DNA from: JALNZU01 sp964463695 | GTDB lineage: Bacteria > Bacteroidota > Bacteroidia > Bacteroidales > F082 | Length of the DNA stretch: 64,000 nucleotides | Reading direction: 5' to 3' | Assembly (NCBI GenBank): GCA_964463695.1 | Contig: CAYXCZ010000001.1 | Location: forward strand, 62,001 to 126,000 | Shown here: piece by piece, positions 61,087 to 64,000 of the stretch | Numbering within the stretch: position 1 is the stretch's first letter | Layout of the letters: each line of letters begins with the position of its first letter | Notes under the pieces: generated by a model | Told to the model about the DNA's origin: nothing | Seen by the model: the letters and a program-made list of their open reading frames with translations, nothing else | Databases searched by the model: none | Made by a program: the position numbers and the translations under genes

Positions 61087-61216
61087 TCAAGTTTCTTTCA
61101 GGCAAAATTAAGAAAACAAATAAAAAAATCTCAGCAAATGTGTCTGATATCAGATTATTATTGAAGTTTGCAGGCCTTTCATTTCTTAAGCATCGTTACG
61201 TAAAATTCAAAATAGT

Positions 61217-62245
61217 ATGAATACACAAAAATTGGAGCAGATTCTTTGGAGCAGTGTAGACAACAGGAAAATCTTTGGAGCTAGTATGTGCGTCAGCAAG
61301 GAGGACGAAACTTTTACAACCGCTTGCGGGAATATGCAAACCAATCCAAGTTATTTTATTGCCAGCATCACAAAACTCTATATCACAGCAATATTTCTGC
61401 AATGGAGAAGCAACGCAATTATTGATCTGGACGATCCCATTTGCAAGTACCTTTCAAAAGAAGTAACTGACAAATTGCATGTTCACAAAGGAAAAGATTA
61501 CTCAGAACTAATAACAATCCGACACCTTCTTTCTCAAACCTCCGGTCTTCCCGACTATTTTGAAGACAAAATCAATGGCCAAAGTTTGCTCAACCGACTT
61601 ACTCAAGGCGAAAATTTATCCTGGTCCTTCGATGACACAATCAAATGGACAAAGCAAATGAAGCCTCTTTTTGTTCCGGGGGCCAGAGGTAAAGCTCATT
61701 ATTCCGACACCAACTTTCAGCTACTAGGCAAAATAATTGAAAATATCAGCAAGCAAAATTTGGAGGATTTACTCAACCAATTGATTTACAAAGAATTGAA
61801 TCTTAAGAATACTTGGCTCTATCTCGACCCTAACGACCAACGTCCTACAAGTATTTATTTCAATTCCACCAAAATGAATGCTTCACATGCACTTGCCTCT
61901 TTCAAAGCCGATGGGGGTATTGTATCAACAGCCGCCGAAAACATGCTGTTTCTAAAAGCCTTTTTCGAAGGAAAATTTTTCCCGATACATTATTTCGAAG
62001 AAATGAAAAACTGGAACAGTGTTATGTTTCCGCTGCAATATGGACTTGGGATCATGAGGTTTAAGCTCCCTATGTTTTTTTCACCTTTTAAACCCTTACC
62101 TGAGTTTATTGGTCATTCCGGGCTTTCAGGAGCGTTTGCTTTCTATGTACCATCAAAAAAGGTCTATTTCACGGGAACCATCAACCAATTGGCATCACCT
62201 TCTACTTCTTTCAAATTGATGATCAAGCTTTTAAACAATCTTTGA
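61217..62245 (+). CDS. Beta-lactamase-fold serine hydrolase
   Basis: 342 residues without a signal peptide, so probably cytoplasmic. It has the serine hydrolase motif SITK with nucleophile Ser50 and Lys53, then LLSQTSGLPDYF near 107-118, the YSD variant of the YxN motif (HYSDTNFQLLGKII), and HSGLSGAFAFY near 298-308. This matches class C beta-lactamase/esterase-type proteins (COG1680). Activity could be esterase or peptidase; a beta-lactamase role is unlikely because of the cytoplasmic location. It stands alone. Confidence 0.82.
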   Translation: MNTQKLEQILWSSVDNRKIFGASMCVSKEDETFTTACGNMQTNPSYFIASITKLYITAIFLQWRSNAIIDLDDPICKYLSKEVTDKLHVHKGKDYSELITIRHLLSQTSGLPDYFEDKINGQSLLNRLTQGENLSWSFDDTIKWTKQMKPLFVPGARGKAHYSDTNFQLLGKIIENISKQNLEDLLNQLIYKELNLKNTWLYLDPNDQRPTSIYFNSTKMNASHALASFKADGGIVSTAAENMLFLKAFFEGKFFPIHYFEEMKNWNSVMFPLQYGLGIMRFKLPMFFSPFKPLPEFIGHSGLSGAFAFYVPSKKVYFTGTINQLASPSTSFKLMIKLLNNL

Positions 62246-62329
62246 GCTTGATTTTAATGCCTTTACGACTTTTTAAGAAAAGTATCGGGTCATTTTAAAA
62301 ACAAATCTTCTATGAGGGGATTATTTGGA

Positions 62330-62337
62330 TAATTTTG
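62330..62337 (+). promoter_or_regulatory. -7 element upstream of the T9SS nuclease gene
   Basis: TAATTTTG matches TAnnTTTG. It lies 33 bases before the GTG chosen as start; the earlier in-frame TTG falls inside this element, which argues against that start. Confidence 0.4.
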
Positions 62338-62370
62338 CAGGCCGTTTGCGCAAACATTAATAAATCCAAC

Positions 62371-63534
62371 GTGAGATTAATACTGATAAGCTTATTTTTC
62401 GTTATATCACCCTTTGTTTTCAAAGCCCAAAACATTGGCTCAATAAATTTCGCTTCTGAAGAAACACTGGAAGTTGTAAGCTGGAATCTTGAATGGTTTC
62501 CGAAAAACGGACAAACTACTTTGCAATATGTGGCTTCCATCATACAAGAACTTGATGCGGATGTGATTGCATGTCAAGAGATTGGTGATATCAATTCATT
62601 TAATAGCCTTTTAAATCTTCTTGACAATTATTCAGGCTTTTATGCATCTTCATCAGATGGCTTGGCCTATATTTACAATAATAATCGTGTTGATATCAAT
62701 GATTTCTACGAGATTTACACCAGCTCTTCCTATTCGAGTCCTTTTCCAAGGCGACCATTCGTAATGGATTTCAATTTTCAGAACAAACATTTTATTGTGA
62801 TCAATAATCACTTAAAGTGTTGTGGAGATGGATATCTAAATCTTTCAGATGGCGGTGATGAAGAAACCCGGCGCCTGGAGGCTGTCAATCTCCTTAAATC
62901 ATACATTGACACACAGTTTCAGCATCAAAACGTTTTTGTAGTCGGAGATTGGAACGACGAAATTACCGATCCATACCAACACAATGTATTTCGTAATGTA
63001 TTGGATGACAAGGATAACTATCTTTTTAGTGATCTTGGTATTGCTTATGGAAATCCGGATAATTGGTCATATCCTAGTTGGCCTTCGCATCTTGATCACA
63101 TTCTCATAACGAATGAGTTGTTCGCATCATTAGACAATGATGCGTCGGTAGTGGAGGCCATCAGAATAGATGAATTGCTTGGTGGTGGATGGGACGAATA
63201 TGAAGAAAATGTTTCGGATCATCGGCCTGTTGCAATTAAACTTTTAATTCCAATTAATCTCGGCAATGAACCCCCTCAACTCATGCATACAAAATTAAAT
63301 GTACACCCAAACCCATTCTCTTTTTATACTACAATTACTCTTCCTGCGTCTGATCAACCTGTTGAAATTGAAATAACAGACATATTTGGAAGAACAATGT
63401 TCAGGGGAAAAACCGAGGCAAATCAATTAACTTTCACTTGGCATCCATATGTAAATCCTTCGGGTATTTACTTTATCCGCCTTTTCATAAATGGACAAGA
63501 AAGGTGGTCTAACAAGCTGATTTACAAAAAATAA
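62371..63534 (+). CDS. T9SS-secreted endonuclease/exonuclease/phosphatase-family protein
   Basis: 387 residues, starting at GTG so that the signal peptide (RLILISLFFVISPFVFKAQ) is at the N-terminus; an upstream TTG is less likely. The EEP fold motifs are visible: VVSWNLEWFP, CQEIGD (metal-binding Glu), INNHLKC, VGDWNDEITD and VSDHRPVAIKL, matching Mg-dependent nucleases of the DNase I/exonuclease III superfamily. A C-terminal T9SS sorting domain (about 310-387: VHPNPFSFYTTITL, IEITDIFGRTMFRG, SGIYFIRLFINGQ) sends it to the surface or medium. It may degrade extracellular DNA or act as a phosphatase; the exact substrate is inferred only from the fold. Confidence 0.85.
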   Translation: MRLILISLFFVISPFVFKAQNIGSINFASEETLEVVSWNLEWFPKNGQTTLQYVASIIQELDADVIACQEIGDINSFNSLLNLLDNYSGFYASSSDGLAYIYNNNRVDINDFYEIYTSSSYSSPFPRRPFVMDFNFQNKHFIVINNHLKCCGDGYLNLSDGGDEETRRLEAVNLLKSYIDTQFQHQNVFVVGDWNDEITDPYQHNVFRNVLDDKDNYLFSDLGIAYGNPDNWSYPSWPSHLDHILITNELFASLDNDASVVEAIRIDELLGGGWDEYEENVSDHRPVAIKLLIPINLGNEPPQLMHTKLNVHPNPFSFYTTITLPASDQPVEIEITDIFGRTMFRGKTEANQLTFTWHPYVNPSGIYFIRLFINGQERWSNKLIYKK

Positions 63535-63865
63535 CAATTTTCAGGAAGTGATGTTAAATAATCTTTATTTACAGCTTAATACCGATTTGAAGGTAATTGA
63601 TTGAATAGTGATAAAACCGGATCAAGATACCAAACCAACTATTGAAACGGGGATAAGGATGTTTTTCACAAAAATAGCGCTGGATTCACCTATAAAATGA
63701 TCTTTGCATAAGCACCGACAACATCATTAAATAAACATTAACTCTTGACTCTATCCCTTTGAACCATTAAACAACAAGAAGAATCCGAGGAATTTTTGCT
63801 TGATCTTATGGCGGGATTTAGGTATTTTTGTTTGGTTTTGTTAACACTAACTTGCAGCAAAAAGC
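63535..63865. other. Intergenic region before the pirin gene
   Basis: 331 bases, AT-rich, with no apparent gene or RNA. The only clear element is the promoter at 63800-63830. No terminator hairpin is evident after the nuclease gene. Confidence 0.5.
63800..63830 (+). promoter_or_regulatory. Promoter of the pirin-family gene
   Basis: TTG at 63800-63802, a 20-base spacer and TATTTTTG at 63823-63830. The ATG is 35 bases after the -7 box. Confidence 0.5.
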
Positions 63866-64000
63866 ATGAAAAAAAATCCTGTTATTAGTCATAAACCAAT
63901 TGGTTTTCAATGGCCTGTAGAAAATCCCTTTATCTTTTGCGCACATCATTCCGACTTTTATCCAAAAGGTAACGGAAGTTTAGGACCTCAGGCATCTCTT
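63866..64000 (+). CDS. Pirin-family protein, N-terminal fragment
   Basis: The first 45 codons of a gene cut by the window end. The start MKKNPVISHKPIGFQWPVENPF is followed by FCAHHSDFYPKGNGSLGP, which fits the beginning of pirin-family cupin proteins (PFLFC-HH-D-YPKGN...GP pattern). The metal-binding cupin core is beyond the window. Pirins are iron-containing proteins with roles in redox sensing or quercetin-type dioxygenation; the exact role is not readable here. Confidence 0.65.
   Translation, partial: MKKNPVISHKPIGFQWPVENPFIFCAHHSDFYPKGNGSLGPQASL

Overview
The window looks like chromosomal DNA of a Bacteroidota bacterium, most likely from the Bacteroidales/Marinilabiliales side, although the sequence does not fix the genus. 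The evidence is two SusC/SusD transporter pairs, surface lipoproteins, two proteins ending in type IX secretion (T9SS) sorting domains, and the Bacteroidota -33/-7 promoter pattern (TTG, about 19-21 bases, TAnnTTTG) with no clear Shine-Dalgarno sequences. The DNA is about 40% GC. I saw no phage, insertion sequence, CRISPR array or obvious defence island. Most genes are core or ordinary accessory genes of this phylum.

Layout. 1-8.2 kb: a polysaccharide utilization locus (end of a GH3 beta-glucosidase, a duplicated PKD-domain surface lipoprotein, SusC, SusD, GH30), which fits a beta-glucan such as laminarin. 8.3-18.1 kb: a lone SDR-family protein and two paralogous BNR/Vps10-type repeat proteins (one with a T9SS tail), on either side of an ABC transporter operon that includes a LolA-like protein. 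18.3-22.4 kb: FtsB/DivIC, a MOSC-MogA fusion, SixA and polyphosphate kinase. 22.4-31.7 kb: 2-oxoacid:ferredoxin oxidoreductase (KorAB), an 8-Cys ferredoxin of 55 residues, then 2-oxoglutarate dehydrogenase E1 and E2 and L-aspartate oxidase. 31.8-43.8 kb: gamma-carbonic anhydrase-like protein, tRNA-Leu and tRNA-Gly, MutS, a SpoU methyltransferase, an OmpA-TPR protein, deoxynucleoside kinase, FolK, a glucosaminidase, SppA and an acid phosphatase lipoprotein. 43.9-48.6 kb: pyruvate:ferredoxin oxidoreductase and a divergent dihydroorotate dehydrogenase-like protein. 48.7-57.3 kb: a starch locus (SusC, SusD, SusE on the minus strand; a GH13 amylase lipoprotein divergent). 57.3-64 kb: CvfB-like S1 protein, an SPFH / ribbon-helix-helix / zinc-ribbon / membrane protein cluster, a Tat-exported asparaginase-like protein, a beta-lactamase-fold hydrolase, a T9SS-secreted nuclease-like protein and the start of a pirin-family gene.

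How it fits together: a glycan-degrading heterotroph imports oligosaccharides through two Sus-type systems. It has ferredoxin-linked oxidoreductases for 2-oxoacids (KorAB, PFOR) alongside an NAD-linked 2-oxoglutarate dehydrogenase, suggesting flexible oxic/anoxic metabolism.

The most unusual item is the starch-locus SusD (49881-52079). At 732 residues it is about 200 residues longer than normal, because two SusE/SusF-like starch-binding repeats are inserted into the SusD fold. Other leads are LacI-type operator-like sequences shared between the starch locus and the korAB promoter region, and twin palindromes upstream of the OmpA-TPR gene. I found no convincing wholly new multi-gene system.
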